From positions 137,208,223 to 137,272,222 of the forward strand of contig CM045761.1 in the NCBI GenBank assembly GCA_025200525.1: a stretch of DNA of 64,000 bases, read 5' to 3'. This stretch comes from Camellia lanceoleosa. Its lineage: Eukaryota; Streptophyta; Magnoliopsida; Ericales; Theaceae. Shown one piece after another: positions 32,866-45,099 of this stretch (the stretch's first letter is position 1; every line of letters starts with the position of its first letter). The notes under the pieces were generated by a model. That model did no database searches. It saw only the letters and a list, made by a program, of their open reading frames with translations, and was not told where the DNA came from. A program made the position numbers and the translations under genes.

Positions 32866-33951
32866 CTGCAAAAACAAGTCAAGAACAAAAGATCTCTATC
32901 ACAACCCACCAATCTTCTCAACTAGGCAAAGAAAACTCCTTTTTTTTTTTTCAACTACCCAAATTGGAACAACATAAATCAAAACCAAAAGAGTTAACCA
33001 AGCTTTATCAATTGAAAGATTCACAGAATTGAATCAAATCCCATTCAATATATCATCAATGAACATTTAAAAAATAAAAATAAAATTAATAGAAAGTGAC
33101 AGAAGTTCTAATACTAAAAAACCCTCCATTTTTTTTTTTGGGAGGGGGGGGGTGGTTGGTGGTTTAAATTCAAAAAGTTCAGAGACAAAAAAAGGATATC
33201 AATTTTTGAAATCAGAGGATCAATAGTGGAAAGTACTAGAAATTCTAATACTAATAAATCAACCCAATTTTTTTTTAATCCACAAAGTTCAAGAGGCAAA
33301 AAGTGGATATCAATTTAAATTGGAGAATCAACTAGATTCACAGAAATTAGTCAATAATCAAACTACATTCAACATCTCATATATGAACATCAAAAGGTGA
33401 TAGAAAGTACAAGAAAATTCAAATACTAAAAACCCATTAAATTTGTTTTTAATCCAAGACAAAAAATGGATTCCAAATGCTCCCCAAAAGACCCATTATC
33501 CTTAGGAAAAAAGAAAAAGAAAAAAGAAGCCAATAACTCTCGAGAAGAATCAGAACAAAATATAAGAATGAAATTGAGAAATAATCTGAATTAGAATCGA
33601 AGCATCAAAACTTCATTTGGGTGGATGTGAGTGAGAGCTTAAAATGCAATTTGGGATCAGAACTAGACAGATGAGAAATCAAGAATGTTGAGAACACAAT
33701 CACAAAGCACAGGTTGGGAAGCCCTAATTACTGAAAAAATAAAATAAAAAAATAAAAAAACCTTCGAATCGATGCTTCGAACACTCACAAAACAAAGGTT
33801 GAGGAAGAGAAGATCTATCAAAGAGAAGAAAAGAAGAGAAGAATACCTTCGAACCAATGCTTCGATCGCTGCTCGCCACTATTGTCGCTGATCGCCGATC
33901 GTCATTAGCCACTACTATCACCGATTGCCGCTCGTTGCTCGCCTCTGTTCA

Positions 33952-33954
<3 letters not shown>

Positions 33955-33991
<37 letters not shown>
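33955..33991 (+). repeat. (GA)n microsatellite
   Basis: About 18 GA units within the hAT-like element; on the minus strand a (TC)n such as is common in plant 5' leaders. Confidence 0.95.
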
Positions 33992-33996
<5 letters not shown>

Positions 33997-34376
33997 CAGA
34001 AACAGACTGTTAGGGTTACAAAATGTGAAATGAAAAAAAGGAGGCAAGACAAGAAGAAAAAGGGGGAAATAGGTGGGGGCGGAGGCGGTCGAGGTCGGGT
34101 GAATAAATAAATTTGTCGATTTACCTGCGACGCAACCCGACCTCGTAAAATGAAAAATATGGGTCCATATCCACTCACCACGTGTCACGCATCCACCCAA
34201 AACGTGCGCGGGTCAGGTCGGGTCGGTTCGTGCAGGTGTGACGGGCGGGCTCTCCGCTGCTCACCCCTAATGAAAATTGTCACTGTTGGAGCATTTTTAT
34301 TAAAATAGTCAATTTTTTAATTAAATTTTAACTAAAAGTCTATTTTTCCATTTTAACTAATCATCTTTTTAAGACT

Positions 34377-34563
34377 AATGCTATATGCATCAATTAGTAC
34401 ACTAATTAGTGTACCAATTGATGATGTGACATAATTGATGATGTGACATAATTTAAGATGTTTTTGATATTTGTAATTTGTATAATAAGTGGGGTCAATA
34501 CTAATGTCATAACTAGTGTTAGTACGCTAGTTACTATATTAATTGGTGCATGTAGCACCACTC
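34377..34563. mobile_element. MITE, family M1 copy 2
   Basis: GCTATATGCATCAATTAGTA at the left and, reversed, GCTACATGCACCAATTAATA at the right form a clear TIR. It contains a tandem 18-base duplication (TTGATGATGTGACATAA) absent from copy 1. Confidence 0.75.
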
Positions 34564-34779
34564 TCTTTTTAAATACATTCTCTAACAAATTTTCTATTAT
34601 TTCTTTCATTTATTGAGTCCTCTTTTCCTAACGATATGTAGTTAGTGATTTGATATTCAACTAAAGTAGTTAACCAATAATTGAGTTTGATGAAATGTGT
34701 TTCTATAGTTTTGTACTATAAAATAGCCAAGAAAAGTTCTCATGAGCTTGATAATGATACTCTTAGGATTATATATAAA

Positions 34780-35245
34780 TAGGGATGTAAATTTGGCCCA
34801 ATCCAGCCTATGTCGGGCTTCGTGGGCTCCTGCCAAAATTTAGACCGGTCTACGGACTAGAAAATTAGGTCCAGGCCCAAGTCCATGTTCAGGGGGTATT
34901 CGAACCTTGGATGGGTCGTAGGTCTAGGCTTCAGGCCGTGCCGGTGAGCCTAGGTCTGGGCTCAGGTTTGGGTGGGCCTGAACATTTTTTTTTATTTTTT
35001 CTACCAAAATTTTATTCTTTTTCACAAAAAATGACACTGGGTCTTGAGTGGGTTGGGTTTTGAGTAGGCCTTGAGGGGGGTCGATGGGCCGGACCATGGG
35101 CCAGCCCAGGCGGGCTGGGCTTCAAAATGACAGTCTAGGCCTAGGCTCAAGGTCTTGGGTTGGCTCGAGCCCGAGCTTAACTAGCCTGGGCCTACCCCGG
35201 CTGCGGAAGGGTTTTGGCAGACCGTAGACTATTTTTACACTCCTA
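34780..35245 (+). mobile_element. hAT-like non-autonomous element, same family as 29329-29767
   Basis: Starts TAGGGATGTAAATTTGGCCC and ends TTTTTACACTCCTA. Flanks TATATAAA (34772-34779) and TATATAGA (35246-35253) agree at 7 of 8 bases. GC-rich interior, no coding. Confidence 0.72.
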
Positions 35246-35667
35246 TATATAGATGGCCAAATGTGAATATGTGATGCTAAATGGGCTATTTTAGTTGTAG
35301 AGTAAATCAACTCTCAAATTCAGGCCTATTTTGGTAATTAAGTTAAAAACTAGTTTTTTAACTTTTTAAAATTTTTAAGTTACATCACGTCTTTATTTTT
35401 TTACATATTTTTTTAAAAAAATAAAAATAAAAAAATTAACTTTTAAGCCATTTCCTAAAACAAACCTCAATACCCAAGTGTTAAAAAACAGTAACCAATT
35501 TGCAAGAGTAGACAGACCGTCATTTGTTGAATATCTTGAAAACGGGGGCACTTTAAATTACGATAAGATACATTTGCTTATATATATATATATAAATAAT
35601 TTATTATTTTATATGTATTAATATTTTATAAAACAAAATTATACTTAGTGTTAGCAAAAATGAATAA

Positions 35668-36615
35668 GGCAAACTACACTAACAGTCTTTATAGTTTAGA
35701 ACTTGTATCATTTTGTTCCATGACCTTTCAATTGTAATGTATTTGACCATGAATTTTGAATCTCATTCCAAATAAAGACAATTAAAAACACTGTTTCATT
35801 TGCAAACAAAAAATGATGCATTTCAAGAGCAAAGTCGTCAATTTGATAAAATATAAATTAGTTTGACAAAAATAAATTTTAAAAAGTTATTTTTGAATTT
35901 TTTAAAATTATTTCTATCCACCAAATATAAAATTATATAAAAATGATAAATCTTTTACATTTTTGGTTTTTTTACCAAGTTAATTTTTAATTTGTGTTTG
36001 GATGATGATCATGTAATGGGTGGTTGATTTTGTTAATGTTTTTGGATGTTTATCATGTAATAGATGGTTGTTTTAGTGGTTAACAGATATTTTTAAATGG
36101 TTATCATGTAATAGATGGTTATTAGATTTTAAGATATGAAATGTTTGTAGTTTTAAATTTTTTAATTTAATGGATTAGTTAAATAATGATATCAAAGTTG
36201 TTGTTATGTTTGATTTTTGAAAAAATAAAAACTAATTTAACGAAAATAAATATAAAAAATATATAAAAATAATGTGTTTTTTTTCAAACCAAATTAATTT
36301 TTAATTTCTTTAATTTTTTTTTTCCTAAAAATAGATTATGAAAATCAAACTAAATAGAACTTTATAACCAAGAAAGTGGCGCATTATTCCTTGAAAGAAA
36401 GGCCATTATATTTCAAATAGCATGTTGATTAACTAACACAAAATAAGTTATATGGTGATTTTGCCCTTGAAATAGACCGTTTGCAAAACAAATATCTTTA
36501 ATTGTCTTTATTTGGAACAAAATTCAAAATAAAAAGTCAAATAAATCACAATTAAAAAATCAGATATTAAAGTGACATAAATATCAAAGTATAGAGAGTG
36601 TTAGTATAATTTGCC
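35668..36615. mobile_element. Long-TIR element (MULE-like)
   Basis: The left GGCAAACTACACTAACAGTC and the reversed right end GGCAAATTATACTAACACTC begin an inverted repeat of about 150 bases (ending in CCAAATAAAGACAATTAAA on both arms). No clean target duplication. The middle holds a three-fold ~50-bp repeat (ATCATGTAATAGATGGTTG, about 36008-36120) and no transposase. Confidence 0.6.
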
Positions 36616-37094
36616 GTAATAAATAATATATGTTTGCTATGTACACAAGTAGAGTTTAGTAATGCACCGAGTTGTTTAGCCATTTAGGCATGTGTTTAAA
36701 AATTGACAAGCACCTTTGCACATTGCAAGTCATGCGTGACAAATAATTATCCGTAGAAATTGAATTCTTTTCAATTCCCAAATTTGACTTGAATTAACCT
36801 CCAAAGTGTTTTTGGGCTCCAACAACTAACTGAGAAAAAAAAAATAAAAAAAATTTGAAGATTTCATTGATATCGAGCAATTTTTATGGCTATCCATATA
36901 AATTAATGAAGTTAGATTGGAAACTTCTATTCAATAGAAATCATCTTTTTTTTGTTGGGATCCAAAATTAACTTCAGTAGATACCGTGTGGATCGAAAGC
37001 AGTTACTAATGGAATTCCTAACTTTGGAGCTCTTATTCAAATGGAATGTGGGCTCACAATTCTGAATGAAGAAAATTGAAGGCACCTACCATAC
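36616..37094. other. AT-rich spacer
   Basis: No gene or clear repeat. Confidence 0.55.
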
Positions 37095-37386
37095 GCTTTG
37101 TTTGGGAAATTAATTAGTTTGGTTGTTTAGGATGTCCTAAATAAGTGCACTTTTTTACTTTTTGAACTAAAAAGTTGAGGAAAAAACTATGATTGTTTGG
37201 GTTATTTTTTTGACTTTTTATGAAAAAATATGTATTAAAAAATTGTATAAATTAGTGTGTAGAGGAAAATTAGGATTGAGAGTTGTGCAGTCGTAATTTT
37301 TGAATTTTGGTAAATAGTGATAACTTTTTAACTTTTTGAGTAACTTTTTGGTTTTTTGGCTTTTTCGCCACATGCCAAACTTGGCC
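37095..37386. mobile_element. MITE, family M2
   Basis: CGCTTTGTTTGGGAAA on the left and, reversed, GGCCAAGTTTGGCATG on the right. It shares CTAAATAAGTGCACTTTTTT with the copy inside the LINE at 55178. Confidence 0.6.
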
Positions 37387-37630
37387 TTAGTTGGTTATTT
37401 GATTTTTTTAGCTATTTTAGCTTGACTAAAATAGTTGTGTTTGGAAAATTATTTATTTATTTATTTATTATTTTTTCTATAGTTGATTTGATGGTTGTAA
37501 GAGAAAAAATGAAACGATTATGTATTAGATATGACATTTTATATTATAGACTATTATTTTCTCTTTTAGTAGATTATTTGGGAAGCGGGTTGGCTTTTTG
37601 ACTTTTCGGTTTTTTTGGCTATTTTAGCCT

Positions 37631-37808
37631 GGGGCTAAAAAGCCTGATTTGGGAAGGGCTTTTGACTTTTTTAACTTTTTTGTAAGAAAAAGAATGTAAT
37701 GATTATGGGTTGGATGTGATGTTTTGTCTTATTGAGCTAAAAAGCCTATTTTATTTTTTGTGACTATTTTAACCAAAAAAGCCTCTAAACTAACTTCCCA
37801 AACGGAGC
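37631..37808. mobile_element. MITE, family M2 relative
   Basis: GATTTGGGAAGGGCTTTTGA to AACTTCCCAAACGGAGC. Its central GTAATGATTATGGGTTGGAT and GTTTTGTCTTATTGAGCTAA recur at 44881-45099. Confidence 0.55.
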
Positions 37809-39640
37809 TTATTTCAATGCAACGCTTCCCAAACACTCCCATAGTTGCATGGAGTTGTAGACTTGTAGTAGGGTCAGCCCCAGGGTAAATAATCATATGC
37901 ACAAACATTGATGCGTCAGTCTCGGTCATGGAAGAAAATCAAACTAATAATCTTTGCAATCCTTTCACAATCATTCTGTTTTCATGCCTCATCCTAGAGC
38001 TTCCACCATGGCCGGTCGGCGAATATTTTTTAAAACAACAATATTAGAGGGAGTGAACGATAATAGGTAGAACAATATAATATCTTAAGAAAAATAATTC
38101 GAATTGTATGCATAAATATTAGGGCTCAAAATAGGTGATGAAGAAACATTAAGGATCATTGACCATTGAAAAAACACTATAAAAAAAAATGCAAAAAGAT
38201 AATGAATTTAAAGGTAGCCTAAAACTCGCCATCTTTAGAAAAGTTGGGGTTCTTCAAATTCAGGGATGATTACAAAGACTATGACCATTGACCACCACCA
38301 TGATGATACATACAGAAAGGATGCAAATTGAAAGATGATTATTCCATCAGTCAAAGAACTATGTTTCTTACCTAAATTTTCACTTCATTTCTTTGTCATA
38401 ATCATATGATCCTATGCTTATCATTATCACTGACACTTGAATAAATGCTATCTCATTATTAGCATCTTAGACTACTTTTCATGCAGACAGTCTCTTTATT
38501 GGAGAACCCAAACTTTTTTTTAAAGCATGCATGCTCTCGTTTGTGCTCTTTGGGTTTCACAGAGAACAAAATGACTGGCCTCATGACTTGGGTGAGTTTT
38601 ATTTTTGTTTTACTATATACTTATTTTTAGGAAAATCATATGTGTGAATGCGATGATTGAAATATTGAACATGCTTTTAGTCAATGACTTTGGGTTTTAA
38701 AAGAGTAGAGGAATGTCTATCACAACCACCCCCCCCAAAAAAAAAAAAAAAAAAAGAAAAAAAAAAGAATTGAATACAACCATAATGCTAAGAGAAAGAG
38801 AGAGCATAATCGGTGGGAAAAAAAATAGAAGAAGATAGCACAATAACTAAATCTTGGCATTATGTTGAATAAGTAAACACCTCATCTGTCAAGCTAGTTC
38901 CTTAATCTCGAGAGAGAACATAAAACATAACGGGTTTAGCTATGGCAAATAATTCTACTTCTTTTCTTTTTTTTTTTTTTTCTGTCTCTTTTTTGTCCCA
39001 TTTTTTTAAGCCAAACTTTTGCCCAAACTAAAATGTGTAATGTATGTTCTAATGATCTAATTGGCCTAAATTCCTGCGTAAACTCAATATAGATGGTAAT
39101 CCAACTGGTATATTTTATTATTATTTAAATTGGAAAATTGATTCAAGAATTTCCAATTTCAAATATCTAAGTGGTAAATACTGTTTAGTTAAATTTTAGA
39201 AGGCCTTTGTATTTTTCAGTGCTTTTCGTTTTGCCTTTTAATGGAGTGACATATTTGCAAGCTCTTCAAACGGCCTATTAGCGCAGTGGCATGTGAGTAA
39301 ACCAGATCTTATAGTTGATTCTATCATTTTAAATAAAATTTACCACACTTTAAATAATATTGATCCTACTATTTAATAAATATATTTTATTCATAATGCC
39401 ATGAGTATTCTAAAATATTTAATAACTTAGTTAAATTTAATGATGGATTTAACTAAAATAATTAATTTACAAATGAGAAATTTATAATAAGAGTAATGAT
39501 AGAAAATTTTAAAATATTATTTTTTAATTTATTCACACTAATATGATAAGAGGTTAAATCTTAGTTAGTTAATTCTTAAATTAATTAACAACTGACATGT
39601 ACAGTAAGAATAAATTAAGAAATAATGTTATAAGTTAAAC
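37809..39640. other. AT-rich region, nothing recognised
   Basis: No sustained reading frame; C/A-rich run at 38727-38765 and poly-T near 38970. A short ATG-to-donor segment near 38571 was considered and not called. Confidence 0.5.
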
Positions 39641-40600
39641 CAAATACATCAAAATAGCTTAAATTAAGCTGAAAGCTGAAATAAGCAGCTTTTAAGCTGC
39701 ACCAAACAGGTGCTAGGCTCAACTCTGGTGAACTTGTAAACAAACCTTGCAAATGGACTTTCCTAGGCTCAACAAGTTGGATCGGACAAACGGTGCTTGG
39801 ATGTCGACTTTGCAAACGACATACAAATGTCAACCGGACAAACGATGTATGATGTTGACCTGCAGAAAGGCTTGCTAAGTTCTTGATTGGATTGGAAGGT
39901 CATGCTAAAGTCTTTGACTGGTATGTTTAGCATGACAAAGGTTTGCCAAGTAATGTTAGCACGTGTAATCTTTTGTCCGAATTTTTCTTGGAGTTAGTAA
40001 GGTTCAACCTATGCGGTTACAAGAATTGACGTGCAACCGGGCTAGTGGTTTGTTTAGCTCGGTTGCCGGCCTAGGAGTTAGGCCATTTCATTGGGACTTT
40101 GGTGATAAGGGTGTTAAAAGGATGAATTTTATCCTTCAAGAGATGAATTCTTAATAGGACTCTACAAATAGAAATTAGAATCCTACTAGAATTCAACCAT
40201 ATGGAACATATAAAAGTTTTGAGATAATGAGGTAACGCAACTTTACTCACAAAATACTTGGGAGCTTTTCCCATATTAATCTTAAAAGTTTTAATGTACA
40301 CATTGGAAGGATTTTCTGCCACACACCTACCAATAAACTCCGACACCTACCAATAAACTCGTCGGAGTTGTGTTTTCAAGTCACATTATACCATTCGGAA
40401 AAGAGCAAGTTTGATCACAAGAAATACACGTGCAAAATATATTTTTTGCTCGTACATTTTTATACCATATTCTATTTATTATCTAATGAGCTAGTTGAAC
40501 TATTGAGCAAAATTTATGGCTACGCAATTCCCACCGGTAGTACCTGGGCACTGAATGGGCTGCTGAGGCGCCCGACCCATTCATTTAAAAAATGATATCA
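39641..40600. other. Unassigned region with decayed coding look
   Basis: Less AT-rich than its surroundings. On the plus strand around 39880-40020 short frames read GLEGHAKVFDWYV and SEFFLELVRFN separated by stops, reminiscent of a Ty3 gag helix region but too weak to call. On the minus strand 40346-40071 is open for 91 codons (FIGRCVAENPSNVYIKTF and so on) with no family recognised. CCGACACCTACCAATAAACTC is tandemly repeated at about 40324-40360. Confidence 0.3.
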
Positions 40601-42035
40601 TATCATATAAAGTTATATAGTAAATAAAGAAATAAAAAATGGACGTTTTAAAACTAATAATTAAATAAAAGTCCAAGTAGCTAGTCTTGGGTTCACTTTT
40701 GTAACTGAATTTTAAGACTTTATTCTATTAGTTAAAGCAAGAAAAGGTCACCTTTTTTTCTCTAGTTTAGTGCATTGCATATTAATGATTCAACCTATTT
40801 TTATTACTATTACGTTATCATATGTTCATATTACTTTTTAAAAGCTTCTACAAAGAAAGAAGGTCACAAAAGCAATTGAATGTCTTAAACTACGTTATCA
40901 TATGTTTTACACTGTGTTGGTCAAAGTGCTACAAAATTTGTAAACTTCTTTGGGATATCTTATTCAATTGGGTTTCCATTAGGAATAAATTGAAATTTAT
41001 TATTATTATTTCTTTTATTTTCTTTTTAATCAAAATGAAAACAATTATCTATAGGTTTAGAAAAGCAAGGTGATAAAGGTTCTATTCATAGTCATTTCAA
41101 AGTATTCCCATAAGAAAGATACCCAACAAAAAAAAAGGTCTTCTAGTACTGGTGAAGAAATGTTATAGTTGAAAATCCATCTGCTAAATGTCGGGGGTGG
41201 TTTGAAGATGACATGATTTCATTTGACCAAAATGGGGAAAAAGGAAATGAAGGATGATTGGCTCCCAATTTACAGAGGTAAAAAAAATTGACCATAATCC
41301 ACTTAAAATTGTCCCTTTACATGATTAATTTCAAGAATAATAAAGTATAGAAGAAATTATAAAAAAAAAAAACAATATGAGAGTTTGTCTTTTATGACAA
41401 AATAAAAAATAAATCTTAAAATTTTAATTTTCTCAATTTAAATCCTCAATTTTTGATTTATTTTCAATATAAACTATCAGTCTATTTTTGTTAAGTAAAA
41501 TTGATGTAAAAAAAAAGTCATTAAGGTCAGTCTAAAATATTATTTTTTTTACTGAGTTTAATGGTTAAAATATTCGTAAATTAACAGAAATAGACAAATG
41601 ATTTATATTAAAAAAATAAAAAAATTAAATTTAAATTGATAAAATTAAAATTTTATTTTATTACAATGATTAAATAGTGATTTTTTTCCCCCTAAATTAC
41701 ATTACCAAAAAGTCTCCCCTCTTCAACCAACTTGAGAGAAAAAGCTGAAAAGGAAGTTCTTTTTTTTGAGTCATAAGAAAGAGTTAAAAGCGATAAAGTT
41801 TAGCAAAACATAAACGTGGGATAAATTAATCCCTTCGAGAGCCAACAAAAAAGAAAATTCAAAAGTCAAATGGGAATTATAAACAGAATCTTCTTTTTCC
41901 AGAAAATAAAAAACATTCTAGTGGAATGTTTAACGAATTGCACACTAGAAGATAAAACATATTTTAATAAAAAGTATACAAAAATACTAGCTGTCCTACT
42001 TAAATAAATATTTTTAAAAATAAAATAAAATAATA
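40601..42035. other. AT-rich spacer
   Basis: No gene seen. The short ORFs present are AT-driven. Confidence 0.55.
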
Positions 42036-42220
42036 AAGTGTCATACAGTGAGTTGCTCCATTTTTCTAAAAATAAATAACTATTGTATTCAAATAATAAT
42101 AATAATTATTATTTTTTTTATTTTATTATTATTTTTTTTAAAGTGTCAGCAGTGAGTTGCTCCTTTTTTCTAAAAAAATAAATAAATATTGCATTCAAAT
42201 AAAAATTTAAAGAAAAGTAT
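42036..42220. repeat. Two direct copies of a ~75-bp segment
   Basis: AAGTGTCATACAGTGAGTTG at 42036 recurs as AAGTGTCAGCAGTGAGTTG at 42141, followed in both by CTCC, T-runs and ATAAATAAATATTG-type text; period about 105. Confidence 0.75.
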
Positions 42221-42358
42221 AATGGGAAAGTAATTAAACTTTATAAATTTTAAATCTTTTACGCATAAAATAAGTAAGAGTAGTACTTGCAAAAAAAGAT
42301 GGAGTAAATTTTCAAATAAGAAAGGATAATGATAATTTCAAAACTAAAATTGATATTC

Positions 42359-42600
42359 CTAAGAGCATCACCAATCCCTAACATTTGTTTTTTTCCCATC
42401 AAATTTAAATTTGATGAAAAATGTTCAAAAATTATCTCAAATTCTTTCATCAAATATTCATCAAATTAAGGGAGAACATTTTTTTTTTATCAACTTGAAA
42501 ATTCATCAAATCATTCATCAAATTTAAATTTGACAAAAAGATAAAGTATTGAAAATGATTTTTTCATCAAATTTGATGGGAATTTTTTTTTTTTTTGAGA
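42359..42600. mobile_element. MITE-like, CTAAGAGCATCACCAAT end
   Basis: A typical 'taagagcatc' plant MITE start with internal self-complementary TCAAATTTAAATTTGA. The opposite end was not identified. Confidence 0.4.
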
Positions 42601-42657
42601 TTATAAGGGAAGTTTTAAAAGGGTAAATTACACTTACCTCTCTTAAGATTTGCCTCA

Positions 42658-42885
42658 GGCCTCGTTTGGCAAGAGGCTAAAATAGCCAATTAGCTAAAAA
42701 GTTACCTTTTTAGCCAAAAAGCCAACAACCCATACCAAAAAGTCAAAGATTCCCTTTTCTCTCTACTTTTTGCACGTCGTTTCGTAATTAGCCAAAAAGT
42801 TGGCCCAAACATACAGGTTTTTCTTACCAACCTTTTTAGCCAATTAGCCAAAAAGTTACTAAATTAGCCTGTTCCCAAACGAGTC
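42658..42885. mobile_element. MITE inside the left TIR of the MULE
   Basis: GGCCTCGTTTGGCAAGAGGC to GCCTGTTCCCAAACGAGTC. Multiple AGCCAAAAAG and AATTAGCC motifs on both strands make it highly self-complementary. Family M2-like. Confidence 0.6.
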
Positions 42886-43060
42886 ACGAATACCTCTCCT
42901 ATGGTTTAACAAATGACACAGACTTCCTTTACTTTTGAAACTAATATACAAAGATCCCCTTATGTTACCCATCTGTCCAAAATCAAATAGATTCTGCTGA
43001 TGTCATCCATAATTATTATACAAATTCCAATACTACTCTTCAACTACTTAACATATTAAA

Positions 43061-44473
43061 ATAAATTATACTTACCTCCCCTGCATATATATATATATGC
43101 TCCTATATATATATGTATAAACAGATGCGTATCTATATATGCACATATAAATATCTAGTATATATATGAATCATGTTATAAGATATATTCTCAAAATAGT
43201 GTATTATATGCAATTTATGACATATGTGGTATTTATAACTAAATCTTTTTTAGTCATAATTAAAAACAAAAGTCATAATAGATGCCACGTAAAGTATAAT
43301 TAAAGACTTTTGTATCATAACCAAAATAGTAATTACAATAGATGATAACTAACATCATAATAGTCATAACTAACACCATAATAAGTCATAACCAAGCCAT
43401 AATTAACACCATAATAATTCATAATTAAATATCACAAATGTCATAACTGGGACATATGATCCTATATATATGTGTTAACTTTTAAATCTAAGTGACTACA
43501 TATATATTCTATTTTTTAAATCTAAGTGACTACATATATATTCTATTTTTTTTTTTAAAATATGTTTTTCTATACTGTCTCTTGTTAAAGAAACTCTTTC
43601 TACACTCTTTCTCCTCAACAATTCGTTGGTAGGGTTATTGATAACCACCAAATGCAAAATCCAATCTCATTGTCAAATAAATTCTCTAAACCTCATATTT
43701 TTAAATCGCTATAAAAAGAATTTTTTATATTTTATTCCAATAGTTAATGACTTTAAGAATAATTGATTTTAAATGTTTACAAATTATTTTTGACTAATAC
43801 TTGAATTAACTGAATAAAAAATATTTACAATTATTAAATGATTATAAAAATAAAAATTGTGCCATAACCAAAAATTATTTTGGAGGAATTTTTTTAAACA
43901 ACACTTTACAGCTAACTAAATAAAATTATTTACAATTAATAAGTATTAAATGAAATGATGATAAAAATAAAAATTATGCCGTAAAAAAATTTATTTTGGA
44001 GGCATTTTTTTAGACAACACTTTACAGCTAACTAAATAAAATTATTTACAATTAAGTATTAAATGAAATGATTATAAAAATAAAAATTGTGCCATAAATA
44101 ATTTTTTTTTTTGAACTACTGCTTTTATTTATTTTTTAAAGATATTTTTTAGACAACACATTAACAAAATTAAAAAAAAAATTAAATAAAATGATTATAA
44201 AAATAAATGCAACCACTGTTTATATATATATTTATTTATTTTATATGCCAATGTAATGAAATAAAAATTTATAAGAATTATAAAGAAAAAAAATCATGTA
44301 AGATTTTTTCTTTGGGTTTAGATCACTTGAGTATTTGTTCTTTTTCTTTTTTTTTTTGTAAGCTCTTATTTTTAAAAAAATTTTTTTTTGGAAAATAAAA
44401 CTATTCAGAATATTGTAATAGGGAGGTACTTGCAATTATGCTAAACCTGGGGAGGTAAGTGTAATTTACCATA
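43061..44473. mobile_element. Inner MULE-like element of the same family
   Basis: Left TAAATTATACTTACCTCCCC (43062) and, reversed, right GGTAAATTACACTTACCTCC (44473) repeat the outer termini. The interior is AT-rich with 'GTCATAA' repeats (43200-43450) and a tandem duplication at 43838-44100. Confidence 0.6.
43838..44100. repeat. Tandem duplication, period about 120 bp
   Basis: ACTTTACAGCTAACTAAATA followed by AAATTATTTACAATTAA occurs at about 43904 and 44021. ATAAAAATAAAAATTGTGCC-type text recurs three times. Confidence 0.75.
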
Positions 44474-44880
44474 GGAAAGAATGAATGAGAGTCAGTTGTG
44501 TTAGTTGTGTTTTTTCACAATGTGGTTGAAGGGTATTATGGTCAATTCTACTGTCCAGCTAACGTCGTTAAGGCTCTTTCAATGGGAAAGGAGAATCTGA
44601 CTATTATTTTCAAAAGCAAGGGGGGTTTGTGTAATTTTTAAAACCACAGGAGAGGTATTTGTAATTAAGGCAAACTTTAGGGGAGGTAAGTGTAATTTAC
44701 CCTTTTTAAAAAGATTTTGATAAAAATGTAATAAAAAATTTAAACTAATTCATATCAAATCAAATTTTTTATTTAAATTTTAAATCAAGTTAGACGAAAA
44801 AATTGTTAACGATTGAAAATGATCTACAGCTCAATAAATTAATATTGCACATGATAAGTATTACGTGAATTATGATTATG

Positions 44881-45099
44881 AGTTCGTTTGGAAAGTAGGT
44901 TGATTTTTTTGACTTTTTTAATTTGGGATTAAAAAATCTTGTTTGAAATAGGTTTTTTGTTTTTTTTGTGAGGAAAAAAATATAATGATTATGAGTCGAA
45001 TGTGACATTTTGTCTTATTAAATTAAAAAATCTATTTTGTTTTTTTGTAATTAAAATAGTCCCAAATCTAACCCAATCCAAATTGCCAAACAAAGGCTA
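44881..45099. mobile_element. MITE, family M2 relative
   Basis: AGTTCGTTTGGAAAGTAGG and, reversed, AGCCTTTGTTTGGCAATTTG. The interior matches 37631-37808 (AATGATTATGAGTCGAATGTG, TTTTGTCTTATTAAATTAAA). Confidence 0.6.

Larger units (their letters stand above)
32493..34269. mobile_element. hAT-like element with internal gene-like sequence
   Basis: TIRs TAGGGGTGGGCGTGGA (32493) and, reversed, TAGGGGTGAGCAGCGGA (34269) match the common plant hAT ends. ATGAAA abuts both sides (32487-32492 and 34270-34275), a probable but incomplete 8-bp duplication. The interior has a (GA)n at 33955-33991, a pair of ~22-bp repeats (TTCGAAGCATCGATTCGAAGG at 33763 and its relative at 33846) and an exon-like fragment at 32749-32865. 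No transposase domain recognised. Confidence 0.68.
42621..44702. mobile_element. MULE-like element with long TIRs and nested relatives
   Basis: Outer ends GGGTAAATTACACTTACCTC and, reversed, GGGTAAATTACACTTACCTC are the same. The TIR similarity continues inwards for some 200 bases, interrupted on the left by a MITE. Flanks GTTTTAAAA (42612-42620) and TTTTTAAAA (44703-44711) match at 8 of 9 bases, the 9-bp duplication typical of Mutator-like elements. No transposase. It contains an inner element of the same family (about 43061-44473). Confidence 0.75.

Noticed and set aside
33663..33921. Minus-strand frames in the hAT-like element as transposase
   Set aside because: Ser/Phe-rich low-complexity text with no hAT or BED motif; more like leader or intron sequence.
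38571..38600. Possible first exon (ATGACTGGCCTCATGACTTGG then GTGAGT)
   Set aside because: Only seven codons, no acceptor or second exon nearby, and surrounded by AT-rich DNA.
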